Shown here: positions 8,388-17,505 of the stretch, in pieces
How positions within the stretch are numbered: the stretch's first letter is position 1
How the letters are laid out: every line of letters starts with the position of its first letter
NCBI GenBank assembly: GCA_038247995.1
Contig: JBBRUG010000024.1
Span: 1-31,096 of the forward strand
Origin: JBBRUG01 sp038247995
GTDB taxonomy: Bacteria > Chloroflexota > Chloroflexia > Chloroflexales > Chloroflexaceae
Length of the DNA: 31,096 nt
Direction: 5' to 3'
Made by a program: the position numbers and the translations under genes
The notes under the pieces: generated by a model
What the model was told of the DNA's origin: nothing
Databases searched by the model: none
The model's input: the letters and a program-made list of their open reading frames with translations, nothing else

Positions 8388-11282
8388 ATGGACGATCGGA
8401 TGCTCCTCCGTCAGCTCAGCCGTTGGCACACCGGAATAACTGCTCTTTTTATAACGCTCGCTGGGCTAACGATGGCGACCCTGAGCACGTGGGGGCACCT
8501 TTGGCCCGCATGGATCCAGCCGATCCAGTTAGGTTTACTGGCCACACTGGCGTTAGCGGCTACAGTGGTCAGCCTGGTTGTCGTTCGGCCCTTGCTCCAC
8601 CAACTCAACCTGCGCGCCGATCAGCAAGAAGTGCTGGCCCTGGTGGCGCGCCACACCAACAATGCAGTCATTATCACCGATGCTCAGGGCAATACCGAGT
8701 GGGTCAACGACGGCTTCGCGCAGATTACCGGCTATAGCCTGGACGAAATACGCGGCAAGCGCCCCGGCGACCTGCTCCAAGGCCCGGCCACCGATCAAGC
8801 AACCGTCGCCAGCATCCGCGCAGCAATTAGCGCCGGGCATTCCTCGGATACCGAGTTGCTGAACTACCATAAAGACGGCCATGTGTACTGGCTGGCGATG
8901 AATATCACACCGATCTACGGCGCTGATGGGCAGTTGCGCCGCTTCATCGCGATCGAGGCGGATGTATCGGCCCAGAAAGATCTTGAACGCTTACTTCGCC
9001 TGGCCTTAAAAGACGCCTCAGATGTTACCAATGCGATCAATCAGGCGACTATCTGTACAATTACCGACCGGCACGGGCGGATTATCGATGCGAATGACCA
9101 ATTCTGCGCCATTTCCGGCTACCAGCGCGAAGCGTTGCTCGGCGCCGACCATCGGATTATCAACTCGGGCGTGCATCCGAAGGCGTTCTTCCAAGAACTC
9201 TGGCAAACTATCGCCGACGGCGCGATCTGGCGCGGCGAGATTTGCAATCGTGCGCGCGACGGCCAGCTCTATTGGGTCGACACAACGATTGTGCCGCTGC
9301 TGGATATTCATGGCAAACCCGAACGTTACCTGTCCATCCGCTTCGATATCACTGCACGCAAGCAGTTGGAGTTAGCTCTCCGCGATGGCGAAGAAGAAAT
9401 TCGCTTTCAGAAAACACTGCTTGAATGCCAACTCGACGCCGCCATCGACGGTATTCTTGTAGTAGACCCTGAACAGCGTTGGCTTTACGCCAATCGACGC
9501 TTCGTCGAACTCTGGAAGCTGCCGGATGAGGTGGTTGCCGCAGCTTCGTACACCATCGGCCTGCCGGTTATGCTGGCCCAGGTGGAAGATCCGGAAGAGC
9601 TACAGACGGCGATCGACGGGCTACATACGCAGCCCGCCGGTGCCGAACACGCCGAAATGCGCCTGCGCGATGGGCGGACCTTCGAGCGTTATACTGCGCC
9701 GGTGAGCAGCAAGAGCGGGACGATGTATGGGCGCGTCTGGTACTATCGTGACATCAGCGAACGCAAGCTGATCGAACAGATGAAAAACGAGTTTGTCTCG
9801 GTTGTCAGCCACGAATTACGCACTCCCTTAACCTCGATTCGCGGCGCGCTGGGCCTGGTCAGCGGCGGCATTGTCGGGCAATTGCCGCCGCAAGCTGAAG
9901 CCATGATCAACATTGCGCAAAAAAATAGCGATCGGTTGATCCGCCTGATCAACGATTTTCTCGACATCGAGAAGATCGAGTCGGGCAAGATGGAGTTCCA
10001 CTTTACACCGCTTGATCTGCGCCACTTGATCGCCAATACGCTTGAGGAAAACCAGGCCTACGCCGCTGAACTTCACGTCACGCTGGCCACCGCCGATCCG
10101 CTACCGGCGCTGTGGGTGAACGGCGACAGCGACCGGCTCACTCAGGTGCTGACCAACTTGTTGTCGAATGCGGCAAAGTTTTCACCGCCCGGCGCGACGG
10201 TTGTCGTAGGGATGGAACTGTCCAATGGGATGGCGCGGATCCAGGTCACCGATGCCGGCCCTGGTATTCCTGAGGCCTTCCGTGAGCAGATCTTCCAAAG
10301 GTTTGCCCAGGCCGATTCGTCGAATACGCGGCGGCAAGGTGGTACGGGCCTGGGACTAAATATCTCGCGGGCGATTGTCGAGCGCCACAATGGACAGATC
10401 GGCTTTGTAAGCACCATGAATGTGGGCACGAGCTTCCATATCGATCTGCCAGCCATCACGCCGCCTTGCAATGCTGCAACGTCGGCAGGGGCGCCCTGGC
10501 CGCGCATCGTGGTCTGTACATCTAATGCGAATATTGCCGCGCTTCTCGTTCAGTTGCTCCACCAGGCCGGCTATAGCGCCGACGTGGCCGAAGATGTAAT
10601 CGCCGCGCAAAAACTGCTCGCCGCTGAGCAATACACCGGCTTAGTAATTGGCCTCAGCCAGAACGGCAGCGCCGAGCACGAACTGATTAACCTACTGCGC
10701 GCCAACGAGCGGTATCGCAGCCTACCGATTGTAGCTGTGGCGGCCCAGGTCGATGAAGCTCGGCATGAACTCTCCGGCACAGCCGTAGCGATCACCGACT
10801 GGTTGAGTACGCCGATCGACCCCGATCAGTTGGTTGCCAGCGTACAACTGGCGCTTGCCGAGGGCGTAGAGCCTCACCTGCCGGCCAACGTGCTCCACGT
10901 CGAAGACGAGCACGATCTTGCCAAGGTAATGGCCTTGCTGCTCGGCGATCAGGTGCGTCTGACACACGTGCAGAGCGTTGCCGATGCTCAGACGCAACTG
11001 CTGCAAACTCCATTTGATCTGGTCATTCTGGATCTGGAACTTCGTGACGGCTCGGGGTTAGAACTTTTGCCCTGGCTTAGCCAGCAACCCCAAGCATCGC
11101 CGCCGGTACTGGTCTTTTCGGGTCATGAGACGGGGCCGGAATTAGCCCCATTTGTCGCCTCAGCGCTCGTTAAGTCGCGCATTTCAAATGAGTCGTTGCG
11201 CGATGAAATTGTCGGCCTGCTCAAACGCCAACGCCATGCGCAGATCCAGGTCGCCGCACTCTCCGAAGGAATACTCCGATGA
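8388..11282 (+). CDS. membrane hybrid kinase: 3 PAS, HisKA, HATPase, 2 receivers
   Basis: A 964-residue protein. Two membrane helices (about 14-36 and 47-70) are joined by a short loop, so there is no real periplasmic sensor. Three PAS domains follow (about 78-200, 215-335, 345-465), then HisKA with H475 (VVSHELRTPLTSIRG) and HATPase_c (NLLSNAAKFS, DAGPGIPE, GTGLGLNIS). Two receivers end the protein. The first (about 700-815) is degenerate: the phospho-Asp position is Gly755 (LVIGLSQN) and its acidic pair is gone (VVCTSNAN). The second (about 838-950) is intact, with D882 in VILDLEL and VEDEHD. The frame extends to ATG 8178, but ATG 8388 has AAGGA upstream and starts right before the first helix. 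It overlaps the next gene by 4 bp (ATGA). Confidence 0.92.
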   Translation: MDDRMLLRQLSRWHTGITALFITLAGLTMATLSTWGHLWPAWIQPIQLGLLATLALAATVVSLVVVRPLLHQLNLRADQQEVLALVARHTNNAVIITDAQGNTEWVNDGFAQITGYSLDEIRGKRPGDLLQGPATDQATVASIRAAISAGHSSDTELLNYHKDGHVYWLAMNITPIYGADGQLRRFIAIEADVSAQKDLERLLRLALKDASDVTNAINQATICTITDRHGRIIDANDQFCAISGYQREALLGADHRIINSGVHPKAFFQELWQTIADGAIWRGEICNRARDGQLYWVDTTIVPLLDIHGKPERYLSIRFDITARKQLELALRDGEEEIRFQKTLLECQLDAAIDGILVVDPEQRWLYANRRFVELWKLPDEVVAAASYTIGLPVMLAQVEDPEELQTAIDGLHTQPAGAEHAEMRLRDGRTFERYTAPVSSKSGTMYGRVWYYRDISERKLIEQMKNEFVSVVSHELRTPLTSIRGALGLVSGGIVGQLPPQAEAMINIAQKNSDRLIRLINDFLDIEKIESGKMEFHFTPLDLRHLIANTLEENQAYAAELHVTLATADPLPALWVNGDSDRLTQVLTNLLSNAAKFSPPGATVVVGMELSNGMARIQVTDAGPGIPEAFREQIFQRFAQADSSNTRRQGGTGLGLNISRAIVERHNGQIGFVSTMNVGTSFHIDLPAITPPCNAATSAGAPWPRIVVCTSNANIAALLVQLLHQAGYSADVAEDVIAAQKLLAAEQYTGLVIGLSQNGSAEHELINLLRANERYRSLPIVAVAAQVDEARHELSGTAVAITDWLSTPIDPDQLVASVQLALAEGVEPHLPANVLHVEDEHDLAKVMALLLGDQVRLTHVQSVADAQTQLLQTPFDLVILDLELRDGSGLELLPWLSQQPQASPPVLVFSGHETGPELAPFVASALVKSRISNESLRDEIVGLLKRQRHAQIQVAALSEGILR

Positions 11283-11692
11283 CGCTATTGCAAAAGAACA
11301 CCGCCGTACACCCACTTCAACGCGTACTGCTCGTCGAAGACGACCCGGACATTCAGATCATCGCCCGCCTCGCATTGGAAAGTGTAGGCGGTATGGATGT
11401 CTGTGTGTGCAACTCCGGCGCCGAAGCCATTGATCGCGCAGCCCGCTTTGGCCCCGATCTGATTTTGATCGACGTGATGATGCCCGAGATGGATGGGCCG
11501 GCCACCCTTGCTGCGCTGCACCAATTGCCCGAACTTGCCCACATCCCGGCGATATTCCTCACCGCACGCGTCCAACGCCACGAAGTGGAAGAATATCGCG
11601 CGCTGGGCGCTATTGATGTGATTGCCAAGCCTTTTGATCCGATGACGCTTTCGCAGCTCCTGACAACAAACTGGGCACACCACCAGGAATAA
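11279..11692 (+). CDS. CheY-like single-domain receiver
   Basis: A 137-residue receiver without an output domain. The acidic pair is in LLVEDDPD, the phospho-acceptor is D65 (LILIDVMMPEMDG), the conserved Thr is in IFLTARV and Lys is in VIAKPFDP. All catalytic positions are present. The start overlaps the stop of the hybrid kinase (ATGA), and AAGGA lies about 10 nt upstream. Its stop is 1 nt before the next start, so it is co-translated in the same operon. It likely shuttles phosphate between the hybrid kinase and the Hpt domain of the next gene, the usual role of a lone receiver in a phosphorelay. This role is inferred from gene order. Confidence 0.92.
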   Translation: MTLLQKNTAVHPLQRVLLVEDDPDIQIIARLALESVGGMDVCVCNSGAEAIDRAARFGPDLILIDVMMPEMDGPATLAALHQLPELAHIPAIFLTARVQRHEVEEYRALGAIDVIAKPFDPMTLSQLLTTNWAHHQE

Positions 11693-11693
11693 C

Positions 11694-13415
11694 ATGGCCA
11701 TGGATCGCAGTCTATTTGAGCAAAAAATAGCTCAGTTGCGCCAAGAGTATCGCGCGCAACTGCCGAAACGCATTACCGAGGTGGGCGAACTGGCCGAAAT
11801 GCTGGTGCCTGAGCCCTGGCCACGCGACATTGCGCATACCCTGCGCCAGCGGTTGCACCAGTTCACCGGATCGGCGGCAACCTTCAACCTGCCCGAACTG
11901 GGCGCCGCCGCGCAGCGCAGCGAACTCGCCCTGAAGCCGTGGGTGGAGCAGGCTCAGCCGCCGACACCTGCGGTGTACGCTGAGATCATCCACGCGCTTA
12001 CCGATTTCGTGGAACTTGCGCGTACCTTTCAGATCGATTGCGCTCACGCCGCCGCCACCCGAACCACGCCCGACTCATTCGCCGATCTGCCGACGGTAAG
12101 CACTCCAATTACGCGGAATGAACAACGGCCCGGCGCACCAATGCCGCAAAACGGCAACGGGCGGACGATCGCCTTATTTGAAGACGACCCTGCCGCAGCG
12201 GCTGATCTGACGTTGCAACTACGCCACTTCGGCTACGATGTCCAACTACTGCCCGACCTGGCGGCGCTGCCGGCGCTCCTGAATGCGAGCCGACCGGCAG
12301 CGGTGATCATGGACATTATGTTCCCTGAAGGTGATCGCGCCGGAATAACGGCGCTGGTCGAATTCCAGGCAGCCGGTTCGACGCTCGACGACATACCGAT
12401 CATCTTCACCTCCGCGCGCGAAGACTTTACGGCCCGTCTGGCTGCCGTGCGCGCAGGCGCCGCAGCCTATTTCGTTAAGCCATTGAACATCGGCGCATTG
12501 ATCGACACCATCGACCGGCTAACCGGTTTACGGGTGGAAGAGCCGCTGCGCGTCTTGTGCGTTGATGACGATCAAGCCCTAACCGAAATGTACGCCGCAG
12601 GGCTGCGCAATGCCGGGATTGTCACCCGTATCGTGAGCGACCCCAAGCTAGCGACCAACGCCCTGCGCAATTTTCAGGCCGACTTGCTCTTGCTCGATAT
12701 GCACATGCCGGGCTGTACCGGCCTCGAACTCGCCGCCGTAATTCGTCAGCAACCGGCCTATACCAGCCTGCCGATCGTATTCCTCTCCGCCGAAACCGAC
12801 CCGATTCAGCAAGCAACGGCACGCGATCATGGCGGCGACGATTTTCTAACCAAACCGATTAGCACCGCAGCGCTCGTTCACGCTGTAACAACCCGCGCTC
12901 AGCGCGCCCGAAGTATGCGCGCCCTGATGATCCGCGATAGCCTTACCGGCCTGCTAAACCACTCGGCAACCGCCACCTTGCTCGAGATCGAAGTTGAGCG
13001 CGCACAGCGCAGTGGCATACCCTTAAGCGTTGTGATGCTCGACATCGATTATTTCAAAAATGTCAATGACACCTATGGTCACGGCGTCGGTGATAGTGTG
13101 CTGCGCGACCTGGCCCGACTGCTGCAGCAACGGTTGCGGCGGAGCGATGTGATCGGGCGTTATGGCGGCGAAGAATTTTTGCTCATCCTCCCCGGTATGA
13201 CCGGCACAACAACCCTTCAGCGGCTCGACGCAATCCGCATGAGCTTTGCCGCGTTACGGCACCCCGCCGACACCGGCAGCTTTCATGTTACCTTCAGTGC
13301 AGGCATTGCAACGCTCCGTACTCAGTACAGCGACCCAATCCGGATCATGCAGGCCGCCGATAGCGCGCTGTATGCCGCGAAACGCAATGGACGCAACCAG
13401 GTTTACCTCACCTAA
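11694..13415 (+). CDS. Hpt-REC-REC-GGDEF diguanylate cyclase
   Basis: A 573-residue protein making cyclic di-GMP. Domains in order: an Hpt-like helical bundle (about 1-115) with H55 in RLHQFTGSAATF, the motif seen around phospho-accepting histidines; REC1 (about 155-270) with D207 (VIMDIMFPEGD) and Lys in YFVKPLNI; REC2 (about 283-400) with D335 (LLLLDMHMPG) and K in FLTKPIS; and GGDEF (about 415-573). The active site is GGEEF at 491-495, preceded by an RxxD inhibitory site (RRSD, five residues upstream), so activity and product feedback are expected. AGGA lies 6-7 nt before ATG 11694. It carries both Hpt and receiver modules, so a complete relay can run inside it. As the last gene of the operon, it is the probable output. 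Confidence 0.93.
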   Translation: MAMDRSLFEQKIAQLRQEYRAQLPKRITEVGELAEMLVPEPWPRDIAHTLRQRLHQFTGSAATFNLPELGAAAQRSELALKPWVEQAQPPTPAVYAEIIHALTDFVELARTFQIDCAHAAATRTTPDSFADLPTVSTPITRNEQRPGAPMPQNGNGRTIALFEDDPAAAADLTLQLRHFGYDVQLLPDLAALPALLNASRPAAVIMDIMFPEGDRAGITALVEFQAAGSTLDDIPIIFTSAREDFTARLAAVRAGAAAYFVKPLNIGALIDTIDRLTGLRVEEPLRVLCVDDDQALTEMYAAGLRNAGIVTRIVSDPKLATNALRNFQADLLLLDMHMPGCTGLELAAVIRQQPAYTSLPIVFLSAETDPIQQATARDHGGDDFLTKPISTAALVHAVTTRAQRARSMRALMIRDSLTGLLNHSATATLLEIEVERAQRSGIPLSVVMLDIDYFKNVNDTYGHGVGDSVLRDLARLLQQRLRRSDVIGRYGGEEFLLILPGMTGTTTLQRLDAIRMSFAALRHPADTGSFHVTFSAGIATLRTQYSDPIRIMQAADSALYAAKRNGRNQVYLT

Positions 13416-13447
13416 CGAGCGAACTCCGCAGCGCGCCTAAGCCTAGA

Positions 13448-13541
13448 GCACTGAGCAGAATGACTGAGCCGCTGAGGCCACTGAACCGGGTAGCGCGCGC
13501 TCGCGCCTGGTTGTGCAGGCGCAATCGATCTGAGCAATGCT
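13448..13541. repeat. intergenic repeat, copy B
   Basis: Second copy of the element at 8014-8111, in the same orientation, beginning 32 nt after the stop of the GGDEF gene. It shares GCACTGAGCAGAATGA at the left and GATCTGAGCAATGCT at the right. The middle is again GC-rich and symmetrical (AGCGCGCGCTCGCG) but not identical. Together the copies flank the segment 8112-13447. Confidence 0.8.
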
Positions 13542-13550
13542 GTAGTCGGG

Positions 13551-13581
13551 CGCAATACACCCAAATTGGGGATGTATTGCG
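13551..13581. terminator. strong hairpin, probable terminator of the signalling operon
   Basis: CGCAATACA (13551-13559) pairs perfectly with TGTATTGCG (13573-13581). The inner CCCAA and TTGGGG extend the stem, leaving a very small loop. It is 136 bp downstream of the GGDEF stop and well upstream of the next gene. No T-tract follows, so termination is inferred only from position and stability. Confidence 0.45.
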
Positions 13582-13713
13582 GGTTGCGTTCTTCCCCACC
13601 CTTCGCCAACTAACCCCTCCAGTCTGCGGCGCGGCGATCCTGACTCTGCGGCGGGCGATATACTCTGCGCTCAACTCAGGTCTTTACCCTAAAAAGCGCC
13701 GCGCAGATCCTGA

Positions 13714-13747
13714 TTGACGCATAGTGTACTATTAATTGTAGTACACT
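13714..13747 (+). promoter_or_regulatory. promoter with 25-bp palindrome upstream of CHAT-NACHT gene
   Basis: AGTGTACTA (13723-13731) and TAGTACACT (13739-13747) are perfect 9-bp arms around TTAATTG. TTGACG at 13714-13719 resembles a -35; 17 bp later TGTAGT (13737-13742) is a poor -10 inside the right arm. The symmetry centre is about 50 bp upstream of ATG 13785. A dimeric repressor bound here would block transcription. The remainder of the 370-bp gap holds the repeat and hairpin listed separately. Confidence 0.5.
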
Positions 13748-13784
13748 TATTGCGGTGTCGCCGCAGCATGTTAGTTGCATCCTT

Positions 13785-16700
13785 ATGACCGTGCGCGACA
13801 TTGATTTCGCCCTTCTGCTTACCAGGCAACGTGATGGCATACTTAACGCCACTGCGCAGCTTACCTTGCCTGAAAGCAGCGCGCCGGCGGTGCTCGCCGA
13901 GCAGATCCCGATTGTGATCGACCACACCGCCCTGATGACGGTGAGCCTTGAGCCGCAAGCCTACGGGCGCTGTTTGAGCGCAATGGTTTTTCGCGATCCG
14001 CAACTACGCGGCGCACTCGGTCGCGCCCGCGATTGTGCGCGGCACAGCGGCGGATTTCTGCGCCTGCGCATCTGCATCAGCCCGCCCGATGATGCACTGA
14101 TCGCGGTGCGCTGGGAACTCCTGCACGACCCGGTCGATGGCGCCCCACTCGCCCTCGGCGACCAGATCCTCTTCGCCCGATCGCTGCCCAGCGCCGATCT
14201 TGAGCCGCTACGCCCGACTCTACCGACCGATCTGCGCGCGCTGGTGGTGGTTGCCGGCCCACGCAACCTCGCCGACTACAACCTGAGTCCGATCGATATC
14301 GAAGCTGTCGTAGCGAGTAATTGTACGGCGCTGAGCGGCTTGCGGCCCGAGATCATCGCCCGCACCTACCAGTGCCCGGCGAGCCTGGCCGCAATCGACC
14401 GCGCCCTCCGCACTGGGCCGCACATCTTCAGTATCGTTTGTCATGGCACCGAGCGTGCCGGCGAGAGCGTGCTCTGGCTGGAACACGAGGATGGCAGGAC
14501 GGCGCCCACGCCGGGTAGCGTTCTGGTGGAACGGATCGCAGGGATGCGCCAAAAACCGCTGCTGGTCGTCCTCAGCGCCTGCCGCAGCTCCGGCAACGGG
14601 TATGCCGCCCACGCGCTGACCGCCCTCGGGCCGCAACTTGCCCGCGCCGGCGTTGCCGCTGTTGTGGCGGCCCAGGGCGATTTGCCTACAGCAACGGCAG
14701 CCACGATGCTGCCCGAACTGTTTCGTGAACTGTTGCACACCGGCTGCATCGATCGCGCCATGGCCGCGGCGCGGGCCGTCGCTCGCGACAGTGCCTGGCG
14801 GACGCCGACCCTCTATATGCGCCCGACCGACGGTGTACTTTGGAAGAGTGCGCCGCCGACGTTCCGCCCCGATCAGCGCAACGAGATCGCGGCCGGCTAC
14901 GTTGCCGCACTAACACCGGCGGCAGACAGCCGGGCAACGCCGGCGATCCAGGTGCGCCTACGACCTGGGCAGCAGCAGTTATCGCTGGCTCAGCCCGATG
15001 TATCGAACAACCTGGTGAACGATTTCGAAGCGTTGCTTGGCGTCCCAGTGCAGGAAACCCCCAGCCCAGCCAATGCCGACGCGAACCTGGACACCCTGCT
15101 TGAGCAGCAGCGCTGCATTGTGCTCGCCGGCGCACCTGGAGCCGGTAAATCGACCCTGCTGCGCACTCTGGCGGCGCGCCTCGGTGAGCGTTGGCAACGT
15201 CTAAGTGCCCGCGGCGAGTCGGCCCGTTTGCCGGTTGTCGTTAACTTGCGCGATTGGCACAATTCAGCGCTCTCCCTCGAAACAATGCTGCAAACAAGCC
15301 TGGCGCGCTGGCCGGCCTTGGTGGCACAACTTCCTGAGCGGATCAGTAACGGCCAACTTATGCTAATCCTCGACGGGGTCAACGAACTGCCCGATCTGGT
15401 TCGGGATGCAATGACCGGCGTGATCGTCGATCAGCGTGTCGCAGCAATTGCCGCCGTGGCTACCGACCCGCAGTGGAGCCGAGTGCAATGCGTGGTCAGT
15501 TGTCGCTACGATGATCAGCCGCCGGGGCTGCATTGGCCCGACCTCCATATTTCGCCGCTCGATCGGACCCAGATCGAGGTTTTTACCAATGCCTGCTTTG
15601 CGCCTCGCCCGGAGCTTGCTCAACGCTTCATCAACAACATCTATGGCCAAACGAACGCCCAGGGCGCCAATTTTCAGGATCTGGTTGCCAGCCCAACCGG
15701 CTTACGCCTGGCGATTGCGCATATGCAGCGCGCCGGTGCGCTGCCCACCACCCCGGCTGAACTCATCCACCTGATGATTGAACACACTCTGCGTGGCGAG
15801 TGCGCCGTCGGTACTATCGACAGCACTGAACTGCCGGCGCTTTATCAACGCCTGGGGCGGCTGGCGATAGCGCTAGTCAGCCATAACATCAGCCAGGTTG
15901 ATCGCACCCAAGCGCTGATCTGGGCATGTAGCGATTTAACAGCGTCCGGGCCAACGATGACCGGTCGGTTATGGCAGATCGCCCAGAGCGCAGGTCTGAT
16001 TACGCTTGAGCATGGCAGTATGCGCTTCAGTAGCCGGTTAGCGCAACAGTACCTAGCGGCCCGTTACCTACAGCAAAACGAACTAAATGCCGAACTGCTC
16101 GCCACAATGAGCCAGAAGCGCACAGCGCCGATCTGGGTGATCTGGCGCTGGTTCGAGCCGCAACTCGGCGCCCGCATCGAACCATTTCTCACCGACTCTG
16201 AAGCAGCGGTACGTCAGAATGCCGTGCAGGCCTTGTCCATCTTGAACGACCCGCGCTACACTCTGAGCCTAGTAAACGTGCTCAGCGACAGCGAACCGGA
16301 TGTACGCTACAGCGCCGCTGTTGCCCTGGCGCAATCCGGTGATCGGCGGGCCGCGCCGCAACTGCTGGCCGCCCTCCGCCGCCCTGAAGCCGGGTTGCGC
16401 CGGGAAAGCGTGTTACTGCTGGGGCGGCTGCACGAACGCCTTGCTGAGGGAAGTATTGCCACTCTGCTCACCTGTGATCCTGTGGGTGATGTACGCGGCG
16501 CCGCCGCGATCGCCCTGGGCATAATCGGCGGGTCACGTGCGCTCCCGGCGCTCAGCGGTGCACTGCTTGACACCCATCTGCCGACCTGCGCCGCAGCGGC
16601 TGTTGCCCTGGGCGCCCTCGGCGATCCCGAGGCGATCCAGCCATTACAAGCAACCCTCGTGCGCGATAGTATCGGCGTAGCGCGGGCAGCCGCCCACGCC

Positions 16701-17387
16701 TTGGCCCGCCTGGGCGAGCCGGCCTTCACAAGCCTGACGGATTTACTCACCGGGCCGCCCGCAACGGTTGGTCGGGCAGCCATGGCGCTGGGCTATTGGC
16801 ATACCAGTTTGTCCGCCATGGCCCTGATCGCAGCGATCATCCGCAGCGATCCGCTCACGCTGCGCTCGATCCTCGCTGCCTTGCACGAGATCGGCACGCC
16901 CGCGCTTTTGCCGCTGATCGAGGCGCTCCAGGGGGGAACGGTGGCCCAACGTTGCGGTGCAGCCACAGCGCTGGGTTTGCAGGCCGATCCACGCACCATC
17001 CCGCACCTGCTCGCCGCCCTCGACGATCAGAATGCCCCTGTATGCGGCCACACAGCCCTGGCCTTGGGGCGCTTCGGTATGGTGGTTGTCGATGCTTTAC
17101 TGGCGCGTCTGCTCACAGCCAACGACCAGACCGGGCGCTACGCTGCGATCGCGCTGGGCGAACTTGGCGCCGCGGGTCTATCGGCGCTTGAAGTAGCACT
17201 CCACGACAACCGACCGGATCAGCGGATCTGTGCAATTGCGGGCCTGGCGCATACCGCCCGGCAAGCCCCCGAAATGACCAAGCGCAGCGCGGTACGCCTG
17301 CTCGACACCGCGCGCTTCGATATTGCCCCAGCCGTGCGGCACGCCGCAAGTTACACCTTCGCAGGGTTAGCCCAAGCGATGGCTTGA
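13785..17387 (+). CDS. CHAT protease-NACHT NTPase-HEAT repeat protein
   Basis: A 1200-residue, three-part protein. The N-terminal CHAT (caspase-like) peptidase covers about residues 80-360, with the expected catalytic pair H220 (SIVCHGTE) and C266 (VVLSACRSS). A NACHT-type STAND NTPase starts near 435: Walker A GAPGAGKST at 449-457 and Walker B LMLILDGVNEL with D530 and E534. From about residue 800 to the end are HEAT/PBS-lyase-like repeats (around a dozen, such as VRYSAAVALAQSGD), the usual target-sensing part. No signal or membrane segment is visible. GTG 13755 would add ten residues; ATG 13785 is preferred, but neither has a clear ribosome site. Families of this build are linked to NLR-like immunity or regulated death; here that is inference. 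It stands behind its own palindromic promoter, with a tiny membrane protein next. Confidence 0.9.
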   Translation: MTVRDIDFALLLTRQRDGILNATAQLTLPESSAPAVLAEQIPIVIDHTALMTVSLEPQAYGRCLSAMVFRDPQLRGALGRARDCARHSGGFLRLRICISPPDDALIAVRWELLHDPVDGAPLALGDQILFARSLPSADLEPLRPTLPTDLRALVVVAGPRNLADYNLSPIDIEAVVASNCTALSGLRPEIIARTYQCPASLAAIDRALRTGPHIFSIVCHGTERAGESVLWLEHEDGRTAPTPGSVLVERIAGMRQKPLLVVLSACRSSGNGYAAHALTALGPQLARAGVAAVVAAQGDLPTATAATMLPELFRELLHTGCIDRAMAAARAVARDSAWRTPTLYMRPTDGVLWKSAPPTFRPDQRNEIAAGYVAALTPAADSRATPAIQVRLRPGQQQLSLAQPDVSNNLVNDFEALLGVPVQETPSPANADANLDTLLEQQRCIVLAGAPGAGKSTLLRTLAARLGERWQRLSARGESARLPVVVNLRDWHNSALSLETMLQTSLARWPALVAQLPERISNGQLMLILDGVNELPDLVRDAMTGVIVDQRVAAIAAVATDPQWSRVQCVVSCRYDDQPPGLHWPDLHISPLDRTQIEVFTNACFAPRPELAQRFINNIYGQTNAQGANFQDLVASPTGLRLAIAHMQRAGALPTTPAELIHLMIEHTLRGECAVGTIDSTELPALYQRLGRLAIALVSHNISQVDRTQALIWACSDLTASGPTMTGRLWQIAQSAGLITLEHGSMRFSSRLAQQYLAARYLQQNELNAELLATMSQKRTAPIWVIWRWFEPQLGARIEPFLTDSEAAVRQNAVQALSILNDPRYTLSLVNVLSDSEPDVRYSAAVALAQSGDRRAAPQLLAALRRPEAGLRRESVLLLGRLHERLAEGSIATLLTCDPVGDVRGAAAIALGIIGGSRALPALSGALLDTHLPTCAAAAVALGALGDPEAIQPLQATLVRDSIGVARAAAHALARLGEPAFTSLTDLLTGPPATVGRAAMALGYWHTSLSAMALIAAIIRSDPLTLRSILAALHEIGTPALLPLIEALQGGTVAQRCGAATALGLQADPRTIPHLLAALDDQNAPVCGHTALALGRFGMVVVDALLARLLTANDQTGRYAAIALGELGAAGLSALEVALHDNRPDQRICAIAGLAHTARQAPEMTKRSAVRLLDTARFDIAPAVRHAASYTFAGLAQAMA

Positions 17388-17505
17388 AGCGCCTTGCGCG
17401 CTTCCAAATGCTTTCCAAATCCCACGCGGCTGGCTGCGCAGTACACTCAGACTATGCACAACCGCGCACCTTTTATTGCCGGTGCCTACTGCGGAGGCTC
17501 TTTGT

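Noticed and set aside
8700..8860. LOV photosensor in the first PAS domain
   Set aside because: The segment GKRPGDLLQGPATD resembles the LOV region but lacks the flavin-adduct cysteine.
13552..13580. Mobile-element terminal inverted repeat
   Set aside because: The arms form one compact hairpin with no transposase or target duplication; a terminator is the simpler reading.
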